The notes beneath the pieces are model-generated. The model did no database searches. It was given only the letters and a program-made list of their open reading frames with translations, and was not told where the DNA came from. From Lachnospiraceae bacterium OF09-6 (lineage in GTDB: Bacteria; Bacillota; Clostridia; Lachnospirales; Lachnospiraceae), in contig QUMM01000001.1 in NCBI GenBank assembly GCA_003435055.1, positions 186,001 to 250,000 of the forward strand: a stretch of 64,000 bases of DNA, in the 5' to 3' direction. Both the position numbers and the translations under genes were made by a program. Positions 50,220 to 61,996 of this stretch are shown here, piece by piece. How positions within the stretch are numbered: position 1 is the stretch's first letter; the number at the start of each line of letters is the position of its first letter.

Positions 50220-50248
50220 ATATTACCCCCCCCCCGAGTGTCTGTCAA
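50220..50248 (-). promoter_or_regulatory. Promoter with a G10 tract in the spacer (candidate phase-variable switch)
   Basis: Minus strand perfect TTGACA (50243-50248) and TAATAT (50220-50225), separated by exactly 17 nt: seven bases, then ten consecutive G (50226-50235). The promoter lies 50 nt before the start of the first secreted-protein gene and after a terminator, so it is the only visible start for the operon. At ten G the spacing is optimal (ON); slippage would change it. Confidence 0.7.
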
Positions 50249-50280
50249 TGCTTTTTCTTGCAACTCAGGAACTTACCAAA

Positions 50281-50323
50281 AAATAAAAAATACAGATCAA
50301 ACCAAACGGCTCAATCTGTATTT
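50281..50323 (-). terminator. Terminator after the DUF6465-like gene
   Basis: A 10-bp perfect stem AAATACAGAT/ATCTGTATTT (50288-50297 and 50314-50323) followed on the minus strand by a T-rich run. Confidence 0.85.
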
Positions 50324-50391
50324 CTATTACATGTGCTATTCTCTTCTGCAGTCATTTCTGTCGAAAGCCACTTTTACACGTCCCCAATGGC

Positions 50392-50778
50392 CTAGATTCT
50401 GACAAAATCTACTTTATATTCATCGCTGCCTTTTTCGTCTACCGTATAGTAAGCTGCCATCTGAGCAACATTCAGATAAATCCGAATCGTTCCGTTCAGC
50501 CCTTTTTCTGCTGCGTCTTTCTTCACTGCCTTTTTTATATCTTCCAGAGAAATGTCCAGCCCGGATACTTCCAGTGTCACAGATGAGACTCTGTTGCCTG
50601 CATCTTTTGCTGCTTTGGTTACTGTTTTTACCGTATCTTCTGCTTTTTCTGCTGCATCTTTCACGGTTTCTTTTGCCTTTTCCACAATCGGTGTATTCAA
50701 GATGTCTTTTGCACTGTCTTTTACTTCCTGAACTGCTGCCTTTGCAATACTACTTGCAGTCTGTCTCTTTTTTCTCAT
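50392..50778 (-). CDS. DUF6465-like protein
   Basis: 128 residues. An Ala/Lys/Glu-rich helical N-terminus (AAVQEVKDSAKDIL...AAEKAEDTVKTVTKAAKDAG) is followed by a small alpha/beta domain: LEVSGLDISLEDIKKAVKKDAAEKGLNGTIRIYLNVAQMAAYYTVDEKG. This is the layout of Lachnospiraceae DUF6465 proteins, whose function is unknown. AGAAGG precedes the ATG. Confidence 0.7.
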   Translation of the reverse strand: MRKKRQTASSIAKAAVQEVKDSAKDILNTPIVEKAKETVKDAAEKAEDTVKTVTKAAKDAGNRVSSVTLEVSGLDISLEDIKKAVKKDAAEKGLNGTIRIYLNVAQMAAYYTVDEKGSDEYKVDFVRI

Positions 50779-50969
50779 AATTAATCCTTCTCTCCTTTTT
50801 CGATTCTATACTTATCAGGCGTTTGCAAAATGCTAAAACCTGCATAAATATGGCATTTTTTGTTGTTAAAATAAAGATTACGAACTTGTTTCGCAATTAT
50901 CAGTTTATACTTATAAGATAGCACAAAAAGGGCTTATTATCAACTCTCATGAGAACCTCAAAACTTCTT

Positions 50970-51566
50970 TCAGCTTTCCCTTTGTCCCTGACTATTGTAT
51001 TTGCTTTCGACGCCAGCTCTTACTCTCTTATATACAATTGGATCATCATATCCAAATGTCCTCTTCCCATTAATTTCCATGCTTTCAGATACTTCCAAAA
51101 AACTATTAGAAAACCTTTCCCAAAGCTTAAATGTCATGACTGGTGAAAACTGGCTTGTGCTGCCCCCTTCCCAAACGCCATTCTTTTCATGATAAAGTGC
51201 TGGAGTAAACTTTTCGGATTTTTTCAATTCACTATAATCTACATTTTTCATAGTCTTGTATGAAAATGTATTTTTGTCTTCTCCTTCTGGAATTTCATAT
51301 GAGGAAAGCAGAATCCCCTCCTCATTTTCGGTAATAAGAAAAAGATGTGGTGACGCATGGCGTTTGCCGTTGGTCTCATAATAACTTTCTTCAACAACAA
51401 ATTTACCATTGAAATCCTTAGGAAGATTTTTTATTTTATCATTACAAACGGTATTTACATGTTCCGCATAAGGATATATTTTCCCTGTAGCCTGCATCAT
51501 ATCAAATTGCTCTTTGTTATCAAAGTGTCCTGTCATCATACCAACAAAATCATCAAGTTGTATCAT
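50970..51566 (-). CDS. CpeT/CpcT-like hypothetical protein
   Basis: 198 residues, no signal peptide. MTGHFDNKEQF near the N-terminus, EESYYETNGKRHASPHLFLITENEEGILLSSYEIPE and a C-terminal SESMEINGKRTFGYDDPIVYKR follow the order of conserved blocks in the CpeT/CpcT (lipocalin-like) family. That family is known for bilin attachment in cyanobacteria but has wider homologues. The similarity is judged by eye and could be wrong. GGAGG lies before the ATG. Confidence 0.6.
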   Translation of the reverse strand: MIQLDDFVGMMTGHFDNKEQFDMMQATGKIYPYAEHVNTVCNDKIKNLPKDFNGKFVVEESYYETNGKRHASPHLFLITENEEGILLSSYEIPEGEDKNTFSYKTMKNVDYSELKKSEKFTPALYHEKNGVWEGGSTSQFSPVMTFKLWERFSNSFLEVSESMEINGKRTFGYDDPIVYKRVRAGVESKYNSQGQRES

Positions 51567-51660
51567 ATAATTTTACCTCCAAATTCGAATTCTCTCATTA
51601 TCAAACCAGTCACAAAAACCTGCTGTATATAGTGTTGCAGCATCCGCCATGGTAAAGGAA

Positions 51661-54485
51661 TCATTGTTCTATATATTTTGTGATAACAGATATTAAAATA
51701 CTCATATCTATCGGCTTTGCTACATGATCATTCATTCCAGCATTCAAAGCATCCTGTACATCCTCTGCAAAGGCGTTTGCTGTCATTGCAATAACAGGAA
51801 TCTCCTTTCCGTCCGGACGGTCCGGCAGATTTCTGATCGCTTTTGTCGTTTCATACCCATTCATTTCCGGCATCATAATATCCATCAAAATCAGATCAAA
51901 AGTCCCTGGAGCTGTATTGCAAAACTGTGCCAGGCAGATTTGCCATCGGCAGTCCTGGTTACAATCATCCCTTTTTCTTCCAACAGAGCTACTGCTATCT
52001 CTGCATTTAAATCATTGTCCTCTGCCAAAAGAACATGCAAACCATGTAGATCCGTATCTTTCCTTAACTTTTCTTCCTTTTCAGTCAGTACCTGTTCTGC
52101 TATAAGCAGGGGGATTTCTACCGTAAAGGTTGAACCAATGCCCTGTCTGCTGCTGACCTCAATTTTTCCACCCATAAGATCAACATATTTCTTAGCAATC
52201 GCCATTCCCAGTCCGGTTCCCTTATAACTGGTTCTTGCCCCATTATTTTCCTGACTGAACTCATCAAATATTTTGGTCTGGAACTCCTCACTCATACCAA
52301 TTCCGGTATCTGATATACAATAGCGTACGATGATATGATGCTCATCATTGCCCGGAGCGTTTTCTGCAGCAAATGAAATGGTACCTCCGTCTTTTGTAAA
52401 TTTGACTGCATTACTGATGATGTTGAGCAATACTTCCCTGATTCTGAGTTCATCCGCCATCACATAAGGAGTTTTTAGTTCTTCTCTTGAAACATACAAG
52501 TTAAGATCGCGGTTTTCTATATATCCTCTTGCAATCGACAAAACAGTATTTATCATATTCCTGAGATCTACCGGTACTGGTTTATATTCCAGTTTACCAC
52601 TTTCAATGCGGCTGATATCCAGCACATCATTAATCAGTGTCATCAGATATTCTGAACTCTGCCTGATCTTTTTCAGGCAATTCTCCACTTCTTTGTCCGG
52701 CTTCCTCTTCATGGCAATATCTGTGAATCCAACAATTGCATTCATTGGAGTCCTGATGTCATGGGACATATGGTTCAGGAACGTTGTTTTTGCAATATTC
52801 GCCGCATTTGCATTCTGTGCTTCTTTCAATGCTTCCATCTGTTTTTTCCTGCTTACGGAAAGGAAATAAATCAGAAGAAGCAGTACAAAAATAATCACGG
52901 ATGAGACACCGATAGCTAAGCCTGCATGCTCCGCAAGAACATCCTGCAAGGTCATTTTCTTTTCCAAAATAGAATTCTGTGCAAGGACAACGCCATTTAA
53001 AATATTGGCTGACTGCTCAATTGCTTTATTGATAATGGTAGCTGCTCTTCTGTTTTCTCTCGTCGTGAACATTCCTAATTCCTGCCGTTTTGCCATCTCT
53101 GCAAATGACAGGCTTTTGGTCAGTGGACTTTCATTAAGAAGATTAATCTTTGAAGATGGAATAACAGTTGCTTCTACTTTCCCATTTGCTACTGCCTCCA
53201 GGCATTCTTCCTGTGTGCCATATTGTTTGATTTCTGCGTCCGGAAAAAGAAAGGACACCATCAATTCAGAATACAGTGAAGTCTCTGTTACTGCGATTGT
53301 AGAGAGACTGTTGCTATATTCATTTCCTTTGTAAATAACAACCGGCGTAATATCAAAGATTGCATCCGTCAAAACCACCTGAAACTGTTCCTGTGTATAA
53401 AAATCCTGAATGATAGGACCGGCAATATCTATTTCGCCAGATTGCAATGCCTCATTCATCTGTACTCCCGTGGAACAGGGAACTGCCTGGATCGTGATTT
53501 CATATTTTTCCTGAACAGTATCCAAAACGGTTCCAAGAATTCCTGTCAGTTTCCCATTTTCTTCACCGCATAAAGGAAGATTATCCTTTAGATATCCCAC
53601 ACGGATTGTGTTTTCATGTGCATCCAGCCATTGTTTTTCTTCCTTGTTGAGTGCATAATTAATGACCGATTTTCCTTCATAACGGGCATACAATTTGCTG
53701 CTGTAATCCGTTTCTGTATTGTTGATTTCTTCCAGGGCAGAATTTAATTCCTTTAACAAATCTGGTCTGGATTTTGATACACCGAAATAACAGTCACCCA
53801 CACCGATATTAGCAATGGCAATAAAATCGCTGTTGACAGACAGTGCCGGAATCACAAGTGCCTCCAGTTCATCTGCATCCAGTTTTTCTATCATTTCATC
53901 ATAGCCTTTACAGGCAACAACCTCTGCCTGGATCTGATTGCTGTCCAGCCATTTTTCCAGAAGTTCTTTCTGATAGCTTTCATCTGCAACACCAATACGA
54001 CAGCCATTCATCTGCTTCTGATCACCATCCGTAAGATTCGTATGATCTTCCCGGGTATAGATCCAATATTGTTCTGTTCCCTCTGCATAGGTAGAAAAAT
54101 CGATAGATTCTGCTCTTTCCGGTGTATAACTGACACTTCCAAGTATATCTATTTTCCCATCTTCCAGCATATCCAGACACTCTTTAAATGAACCATAAAC
54201 ATATTCATACTTCCAGCCGGTTATATAAGAAATCTTCTGAAGATATTCATATCCTGCTCCCTGCTTGTGTTCCCCATAGCCGCCTTCCTGAAAATTGGCA
54301 TATGGGAAATACCCAACTCTCACTGTTTTATTCTCTTCCTCCATTGCCTGAGTTGTTTTCTCATCACTTTTCATTTCAGACGCATAAACAGAAGCTGATA
54401 CAAAAAGCAGCATAATAATTGCAAAAATGCTCAAACATAATCTTTTGTTCTTATTTTTTCCTATCTTTCTATTTATTCTTTTCAT
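51661..54485 (-). pseudogene. BvgS-like hybrid histidine kinase, frameshifted in its receiver
   Basis: The main piece (54485 to 51891, 864 residues) has a signal/membrane segment, two periplasmic-binding-protein (SBP_bac_3) domains (~50-270 with VRVGYFPYANFQEGG; ~285-490 with IRVGYLKDNLP), a membrane helix (GVSSVIIFVLLLLIYFL), a HisKA domain with H-box NHMSHDIRTPMNAIVGF, an ATPase domain (GTGLGMAIAKKYVDLMGGK) and the start of a receiver (HVLLAEDNDLNAEIA). The frame breaks at CC (51933-51934); restoring CCC gives SA-LALAQF-like SALAQFCNTAPGTFDLILMDIMMPEMNG, joining the rest of the receiver at 51661-51888. Total ~940 residues. It senses an extracellular small molecule; the ligand is unknown. 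It may act with a regulator outside this locus. Confidence 0.9.
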
Positions 54486-54558
54486 CTTTATTATCCTGTT
54501 TTTGTTCTTCCCAGTCTGTCAGTTTTCCTGTTTATTCAATACAGAAAAAACTGATTTT

Positions 54559-54587
54559 ATTATACTTCCTAACTCCACTTTACACAA
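54559..54587 (-). promoter_or_regulatory. Sigma-A-like promoter of the hybrid kinase gene
   Basis: Minus strand TTGTGT (54582-54587), 17-nt spacer, perfect TATAAT (54559-54564), 74 nt before the ATG. Confidence 0.6.
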
Positions 54588-54606
54588 GAAAAAGCATCAC
54601 CGCTTT

Positions 54607-54666
54607 AAAAAAAATGGGCTTGCCTATTCAATTCCCCTACACGGATGACGAGATTAAAGGCAAGCC
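54607..54666 (-). terminator. Hairpin with T8 run between metA and the hybrid kinase
   Basis: Minus-strand stem GGCTTGCC/GGCAAGCC (54659-54666 and 54617-54624) with a 34-nt loop, followed by CA and eight T. It lies upstream of the kinase promoter, so it acts as a second terminator of the metA transcript rather than an attenuator. Confidence 0.65.
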
Positions 54667-54716
54667 AACTGCAGGATAATCGCCTCTTTTTCTCAAAGAT
54701 GATTTGAAAACATCCC

Positions 54717-54744
54717 CAAAAAAGAAGACCGTCTCCGATCTTCT
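54717..54744 (-). terminator. Rho-independent terminator after metA
   Basis: Minus-strand stem AGAAGATC/GGTCTTCT (with one wobble), followed by seven T, 35 nt past the metA stop. Confidence 0.8.
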
Positions 54745-54778
54745 ACGTAAGCAACCGCTATGTGATTTTCCCGTTTCT

Positions 54779-55732
54779 CTATTTTCCCTTATTTTCGGCG
54801 TTTTTCCCTGTAAAATCCGGCGTTCCCATCAGGTTATATGGTGTGATCTGGTATACGTAATAATTCAGCCAGTTGGTATACAGATTGTTGGCATGTGCCC
54901 GCCACATCAGCAATGGTGCATTCTGCGGATCATTATCCCGGTAATAATTTTTCGGCAGATCGATTGGCAGTCCCTTACTGACATCTCTTTTATATTCCCC
55001 ATCCAGTGTCACACGATCATATTCCGGATGTCCCATGATGAAGATCTGGCGTCCGTCCTGTGTCATAGTCAGGAATACACCTGCTTCTTCAGATTCTGCC
55101 AGTATGATCAGATCCTTGCATTTCCGAATCTCTTCAATCGGTGTCTCGGTATGTCTGGAATGTGGTGCCAGGAACATATCATCAAATCCACGTACCAGTG
55201 GAATCTTCCGGTTCAGGACTTTGTGCCAGAACAGACCGAACATCTTATGATCCAGCATACGCTTCCTGATTCCATAATGATAGTAGAGCCCTGCCTGAGC
55301 CCCCCAGCACAGATGAATGGTGGAAGTCACATGAGTCTTCGTCCATTCCATGATCTGAGTCAGTTCTTCCCAGTAGTCTACTTCTTCAAATGGCATCTGT
55401 TCCACCGGTGCACCGGTGATGATCATTCCATCGAACTTTTCCTTTCTCACTGAATCAAAGGTCTCATAAAATTTATTGATATGGCTGGTGGAAGTATTCT
55501 TAGATTCATGCCCTTTCACCATCAGGAATGTCACATCGATCTGAAGCGGTGTGTTAGACAGAGAACGCAGCAGCTGCAGCTCTGTCTCCTCTTTCAGTGG
55601 CATCAGATTCAATATGGCGATCTTAATCGGACGGATATCCTGATGGATCGCCCGGTTCTCGTCCATGACGAATATATTCTCCCGTTCCAGGATTTCTTTT
55701 GCGGGCAGCTCGCCCTGTACTTTAATTGGCAT
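54779..55732 (-). CDS. metA: Homoserine O-acetyltransferase (MetA family)
   Basis: 317 residues. MetA/HTS family: [40 protein letters not shown], and catalytic Cys142 in HLCWGAQAG; a catalytic His and Glu lie in MGHPEYDR. Residue 111, which sets acyl-donor choice in this family, is Glu (ITGAPVE), indicating acetyl-CoA rather than succinyl-CoA. It activates homoserine for methionine synthesis. It is 24 nt after cls and probably cotranscribed. Confidence 0.95.
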   Translation of the reverse strand: MPIKVQGELPAKEILERENIFVMDENRAIHQDIRPIKIAILNLMPLKEETELQLLRSLSNTPLQIDVTFLMVKGHESKNTSTSHINKFYETFDSVRKEKFDGMIITGAPVEQMPFEEVDYWEELTQIMEWTKTHVTSTIHLCWGAQAGLYYHYGIRKRMLDHKMFGLFWHKVLNRKIPLVRGFDDMFLAPHSRHTETPIEEIRKCKDLIILAESEEAGVFLTMTQDGRQIFIMGHPEYDRVTLDGEYKRDVSKGLPIDLPKNYYRDNDPQNAPLLMWRAHANNLYTNWLNYYVYQITPYNLMGTPDFTGKNAENKGK

Positions 55733-55756
55733 TGTTTCTATTCTCCATTCTTTTAC

Positions 55757-57387
55757 TTACATCAACGGCGCAAACAGTCTCAGCAGGCTGCCCGCCAGTT
55801 TTTTCCATAACGGCTGACTTCGATATACTTCTCCTGTAACCTTCTCGCATTCTTTCAATGTATTCTGGAAATCTTCTTCTATAGTATGAATCTCTTTATT
55901 CCTGTACAGGAATGCTGCGCATTCAAAGCTGAGATACATACTGCGGAAATCCATATTGATGCTTCCCACTACCGCTTTTTCATCATCCGAAACAAATATT
56001 TTAGAATGTACAAAACCTGGCAGGAATTCATAGATCTCCACTCCTGCTTCCAGCAGTTCATTATAAAACGTACGAGCCAGTATAAATGCGTATTCTTTAT
56101 CCGGAATATGAGGCATGATAATCTTCACATCCACCCCTCGCTTGGCTGCATAAGTCAGCGCTACCATCATATTATGATCCAACACCAGATACGGAGTCAT
56201 AATATGTACATATTTTTTCGCAGTATTCAGGATATCCAGATATACCAGTTCACCTACCTGTTCATCATCCAGTGGATTATCATCATATGGTATGACAAAT
56301 CCTTTCCCTGATTCTTCACACTTTGGAATCGGCATCTGAATATATCTGCGGTATTCATCCAGAAGATGATTCTGCGCATTCTCCCTTTCTGCCCGTGACA
56401 GCTTCACGTATTCTACCACATTCCACATCTGCAGGAACATCAGGGTAAAGTCCTGGACTGCATCCCCTTTGAGCATCAGGCAGGCATCCTTCCAGTAGCC
56501 AAACCGCTCCTTTTGATTGATATATTCATCTGCCAGATTAATTCCACCGGTAAATGCAGTGTGACCATCCACCACCATAATCTTTCTGTGATCCCGGTTG
56601 TTCTGCACAGTAGACAGAAGCGGCACAATTGGTGAAAATACCTGACACTTGATTCCTTCTTCATTCAGGTGTCTGGCATAATGAACCGGAAGCCGGAAAT
56701 AATCACTCATGCCATCATACATGATCCGCACTTCCACTCCCTCTTTCACCTTTGCACGCAGAATCTCCAATATGGTCTCCCACATATATCCCTGATCTAC
56801 AATAAAAAACTCAATAAAAATATAGTGCTTCGCTGCGGAAAGTTCTCTTAAAATCACATCAAATGCACTTTCCCCACTGGGATAATAGCTCGCCGTAGTA
56901 TTCGTATGCACAGCACTGTTGCTCACCTTTCTCAGATAAGATACCATATTCGCTACCTGAGGGGACTCTTTCTCCAGCGCTGCACGGTCTTCCTCCTTCT
57001 GTTCCGAAAGCTCTGCCGTTCTGGCCACTTCTTTTACCACCTGCTGATTCAGCAGACGGCTCTCCATCTGCAGATGAAAGTACAGATAAAACAATGCGCC
57101 GAATACAGGTACAGTCAGAATCGGTACCATCCAGGCAATCTTAAATGCCGGATTGCCCTTCTGATTAATCAGATAACCGCCAGCAAAAATCCCAGTACCA
57201 TTGATCCGCCATAAATAGCCAATACATAATTACTCAAAAAACGGAATCCAACCAGCAGCAATCCGATCTGCAACAGGATCAGTATCAGCAAAATACCGGT
57301 TCTTCCAAAGATCACGCTTAAAATGCCTCTTTTGCCACGGTTCAGATGCTCTTTCTGCTTCATCAAAAACTGTTTTTTCTTTTCCAC
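55757..57387 (-). pseudogene. cls: Cardiolipin synthase, frameshifted in the sequence as given
   Basis: The first piece (57387 to 57169; GTG start with GAGGAG upstream) has RGILSVIFGRTGILLILILLQIGLL and a second membrane helix. Then the frame breaks at TT (57175-57176); restoring TTT gives LAV-YLINQKGNPAFKIAWMVPILTVPVFGALFY, joining the 457-residue remainder. Two phospholipase D motifs, DHRKIMVVDGHTAFTGG and VHSKIFVSDDEKAVVGS (HxK...D), form the active site. Total ~543 residues. It makes cardiolipin at the membrane. Confidence 0.92.
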
Positions 57388-57420
57388 TCAAGCTCCTCGA
57401 TTCTTTCTCTTAACTGCCTT

Positions 57421-59413
<1,993 letters not shown>

Positions 59414-59417
<4 letters not shown>

Positions 59418-60178
59418 GATCTGGATTCCTTTATTCTTTCATATAATTCTTCTATTTCCGCATCGGTCACTTCCCGGTACTCCCCTGTCTTCAGATTTCC
59501 AAGCGTAATATTCATAATTCGCACCCTCTTCAGCCGCAGCACTTTACAGCCACAGGTCTGGCACATCCGGCGAATCTGTCGGTTCAGTCCCTGGGTCAGG
59601 ATAATGGAGAACTTCTTCTCCCCAACCTTCTTCACTTCACATGGTCTGGTCATCTGTTCCAGTTCCTTCAGCCATACCCCCTGCTGCATCTTTCGAATAA
59701 GCTTCTCCGTCACCGGGCGGTCAATCTCTACTTCATACTCTTTCTCATGATAGTTTCCCGCCCGCATGATTTTATTCAGAATATCTCCATGATTTGTCAT
59801 CAACAGCAGACCTTCAGAGTCCTTATCCAGCCTTCCGATCGGGAACACCCGCTTCGGATACTTCAAAAATGCATCAATGGTAGTATCCCCCCACCTGTCA
59901 TCTGTACTGCAAAGCACACCCCGTGGCTTGTTCACCGCCAACAGGATCATCTCTTTTTCCCGTTCTGCTCTCTGTCCTTCCACGATCACTTTCTGAGTCG
60001 GAAGCACCTTCTGCCCTGTGGCAGCCACCTGTCCATCCACCAGAACCTTTCCCATCTCAATAAGCCGGTCTGCTTCTCTTCTGGAGCAAATTCCGGCTTC
60101 GCTTAAGTATTTATTCAGCCTGACAGGCCTGTTCTCATCTTTTTGTTCAAACTCTGACTGCATTCGATTGTTATGCAT
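59414..60178 (-). CDS. rluF: 23S rRNA pseudouridine synthase (RluB/RluF/RsuA family)
   Basis: 254 residues: S4 domain (RLNKYLSEAGICSRREADRLIEMGKVLVDGQ), then the catalytic domain with Asp in IGRLDKDSEGLLLMTNHGD and the C-terminal LTQGLNRQIRRMCQTCGCKVLRLKRVRIMNITLG. The pattern is closest to the RluF subgroup (small S4 domain, CGCKVLRLKRVRI), so position 2604 is the likely target, but RluB is not excluded. Clear promoter upstream. Confidence 0.85.
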
Positions 60179-60211
60179 AAGTATTTTTCCACACTCCTCA
60201 ATAATTTATTA

Positions 60212-60240
60212 AGTATAACATTTCATTGCAATAATTTCAA
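60212..60240 (-). promoter_or_regulatory. Promoter of the rluF-ligA-cls-metA run
   Basis: Minus strand TTGAAA (60235-60240), 17-nt spacer, TATACT (60212-60217). It shares DNA with the divergent DUF6062 promoter. Confidence 0.6.
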
Positions 60241-60254
60241 CACTCGCCTATACT
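60226..60254 (+). promoter_or_regulatory. Promoter of the DUF6062 gene
   Basis: TTGCAA (60226-60231), 17-nt spacer, TATACT (60249-60254), 33 nt before the ATG. The 15-nt overlap with the opposing promoter means both cannot be occupied at once. Confidence 0.6.
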
Positions 60255-60286
60255 GGTTTTATATGAGAAAATAAGGAGATACTGTC

Positions 60287-61057
60287 ATGAAAGAGTCTAT
60301 TTATACCATTCCTCTGATGGATGCTTTCCGTTCCGAAGATGAATGTCCGTTCTGTTTTCTGGAACGTCAGATTGAGAAGCATTCCATTGATTTTGTTCTG
60401 GGAAGCGGAGCTTCTTATATGGAAGACGATATCCGTTCCCAGACTGATGCAGCCGGTTTCTGCCGCCATCATTATAAGAAGCTTTACGATTATGGCAACC
60501 GCCTGGGCGCCGCTCTGATCCTGAGCACCCATTTTCACAAATTAAATGCAGATCTGGATACTGAGATCAGGAAGTTTACTCCTGGGAAAAGCGGCCTGAT
60601 GAAACGGCTGAAAAAGAGCAGATCGGAAGATACACCCGCCACTTCCATCGGTCAGTGGGTGCAGAATCAGACCTCCCGCTGTTATATCTGTGACCATATC
60701 CGTTCTGATTATGAACGTTATCTGGATACTTTCTTTGAATTGTACAAAAAGGCTCCTTCCTTTAAAGAACTTTTTGAGCACAGCAAAGGCTTCTGCCTGA
60801 CTCACTTCGGTGATCTGACTGATCTGGCTGACAGCAAACTGGGAAATAAAGAAAAGGACGCCTTCTATCTTGCACTTTTTCAGCTCATGCAGGAAAATCT
60901 GAAGCGTCTGGAAGAGGAAGTGTTATGGTTTACCGAAAAATATGACTATCGAAATCGAGATAAAGACTGGGGTACCTCCCGTGACAGCATTCAGCGATGC
61001 ATGCAGAAAGACCGGGGAGGGCATCCGGCTGATCCGCCATATGAATCTGATCGATAA
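60287..61057 (+). CDS. DUF6062-family Cys/His-rich protein
   Basis: 256 residues. Four paired motifs: CPFCFLE (residues 20-23 region), CRHHYKK, CYICDH, CLTHFGD. They look like two halves of a duplicated zinc-binding pattern (CxxC ... CxxH). No signal or membrane segment. DUF6062 proteins occur across Lachnospiraceae and other Clostridia, with unknown function. AAGGAG precedes the ATG; monocistronic, ended by a bidirectional hairpin. Confidence 0.85.
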   Translation: MKESIYTIPLMDAFRSEDECPFCFLERQIEKHSIDFVLGSGASYMEDDIRSQTDAAGFCRHHYKKLYDYGNRLGAALILSTHFHKLNADLDTEIRKFTPGKSGLMKRLKKSRSEDTPATSIGQWVQNQTSRCYICDHIRSDYERYLDTFFELYKKAPSFKELFEHSKGFCLTHFGDLTDLADSKLGNKEKDAFYLALFQLMQENLKRLEEEVLWFTEKYDYRNRDKDWGTSRDSIQRCMQKDRGGHPADPPYESDR

Positions 61058-61059
61058 AA

Positions 61060-61104
61060 ATGGGCATCGAGATTGATCCTGAGATCATTTCCCGATGCCA
61101 TTAT
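61060..61104. terminator. Terminator between DUF6062 and homocysteine methyltransferase genes
   Basis: Stem GGCATCG/CGATGCC (61063-61069 and 61093-61099), with an inner TGATC/GATCA stem. The T-run is on the minus strand (61056-61060), so it chiefly terminates the methyltransferase transcript and may also stop the plus-strand gene. Confidence 0.7.
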
Positions 61105-61121
61105 CTGCTTTTCGTGATTCT

Positions 61122-61988
61122 TTATATTATTTTTTTCAGTTCACGAATGTAGTCCGGTGTAGTGCCACAGCATCCACCTACAATCTTTGCGCCTTTTTCC
61201 AGCAGCACTTTCATGCTCCTTCCAAAACGCTCCGGGGTCATATCATAGCTTGCTTCACCAGTATCGGAGATCTTCGGCATACCTGCATTGGGCTTAACAA
61301 TCATTGGAATATGAAGCCTCTGATTCAGTCCTTCTACGATAGATACCAGCTGTTCCGGACCTACGGAACAATTGATGCCCACGGCATCTGCTCCCATCTC
61401 CTGCAGGGTTTCTGCCGCTTCGAAGATATGCCCGCCTGCGTAAATGCTGCCATCTGCATCAATCGTCATACTGCAAAGTACCGGCAGATCACATACCTGC
61501 TGCGCTGCTTCCAGTGCAGCCATCGCTTCATCCATGCTGGTCATAGTCTCCATCAGGATCACATCTACGCCTGCATCCACCAGATATCTCATCTGCTCTT
61601 TATAGCGCTCCATGGCTTTTTCATAAGTTGCTTCCGGTGACATACCGATCATCTTCACAATAGCCGTCACATCTCCAGCCACATATGCTTTGCCATCCAC
61701 CGCTTTTTTACTGATCTTTACCAGTTCATGATTCATCTCTTCTACCTGTGCGCCCAGTCCATGACTGCTCAGATTAAAACGATTTGCGCCAAACGTCGGT
61801 GCACACAGAATCTGGCTTCCAGCTTCTACATAAGCCTTCTGAAGTTCGACCAACACATCCGGATGATCCAGAATCCACTCTTCCGAACAGATTCCTCTTG
61901 GCATCCCCATTACGAACAAGTTCGAACCGGTGGCTCCGTCCAGAAGTATTACCTTCTCTGCCAACTTCTGAAATTCTTCTTTTGTCAT
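61122..61988 (-). CDS. Homocysteine S-methyltransferase family protein
   Basis: 288 residues, a stand-alone S-methyl_trans (Pfam02574) barrel: LLDGATGSNLFVMGMPRG, LCAPTFGANRFNL, VDVILMETMTSMDEAMAAL, and the three zinc-binding cysteines in VGINCSVGPEQ and GAKIVGGCCGTTPDYIREL. It corresponds to the N-terminal module of MetH; it may transfer methyl from betaine, S-methylmethionine or a corrinoid partner to homocysteine. The donor cannot be told. It lies 8 nt after asnB, with AGGAGG before its ATG. Confidence 0.9.
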   Translation of the reverse strand: MTKEEFQKLAEKVILLDGATGSNLFVMGMPRGICSEEWILDHPDVLVELQKAYVEAGSQILCAPTFGANRFNLSSHGLGAQVEEMNHELVKISKKAVDGKAYVAGDVTAIVKMIGMSPEATYEKAMERYKEQMRYLVDAGVDVILMETMTSMDEAMAALEAAQQVCDLPVLCSMTIDADGSIYAGGHIFEAAETLQEMGADAVGINCSVGPEQLVSIVEGLNQRLHIPMIVKPNAGMPKISDTGEASYDMTPERFGRSMKVLLEKGAKIVGGCCGTTPDYIRELKKII

Positions 61989-61996
61989 ATATCCTC

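Noticed and set aside
54607..54666. Riboswitch or attenuator in front of the hybrid kinase
   Set aside because: The hairpin lies upstream of the kinase promoter and fits no riboswitch class I know; it acts as a second metA terminator.
54704..55453. Plus-strand 249-codon open frame over metA
   Set aside because: Antisense shadow of a clear metA gene; no start signals or family features.
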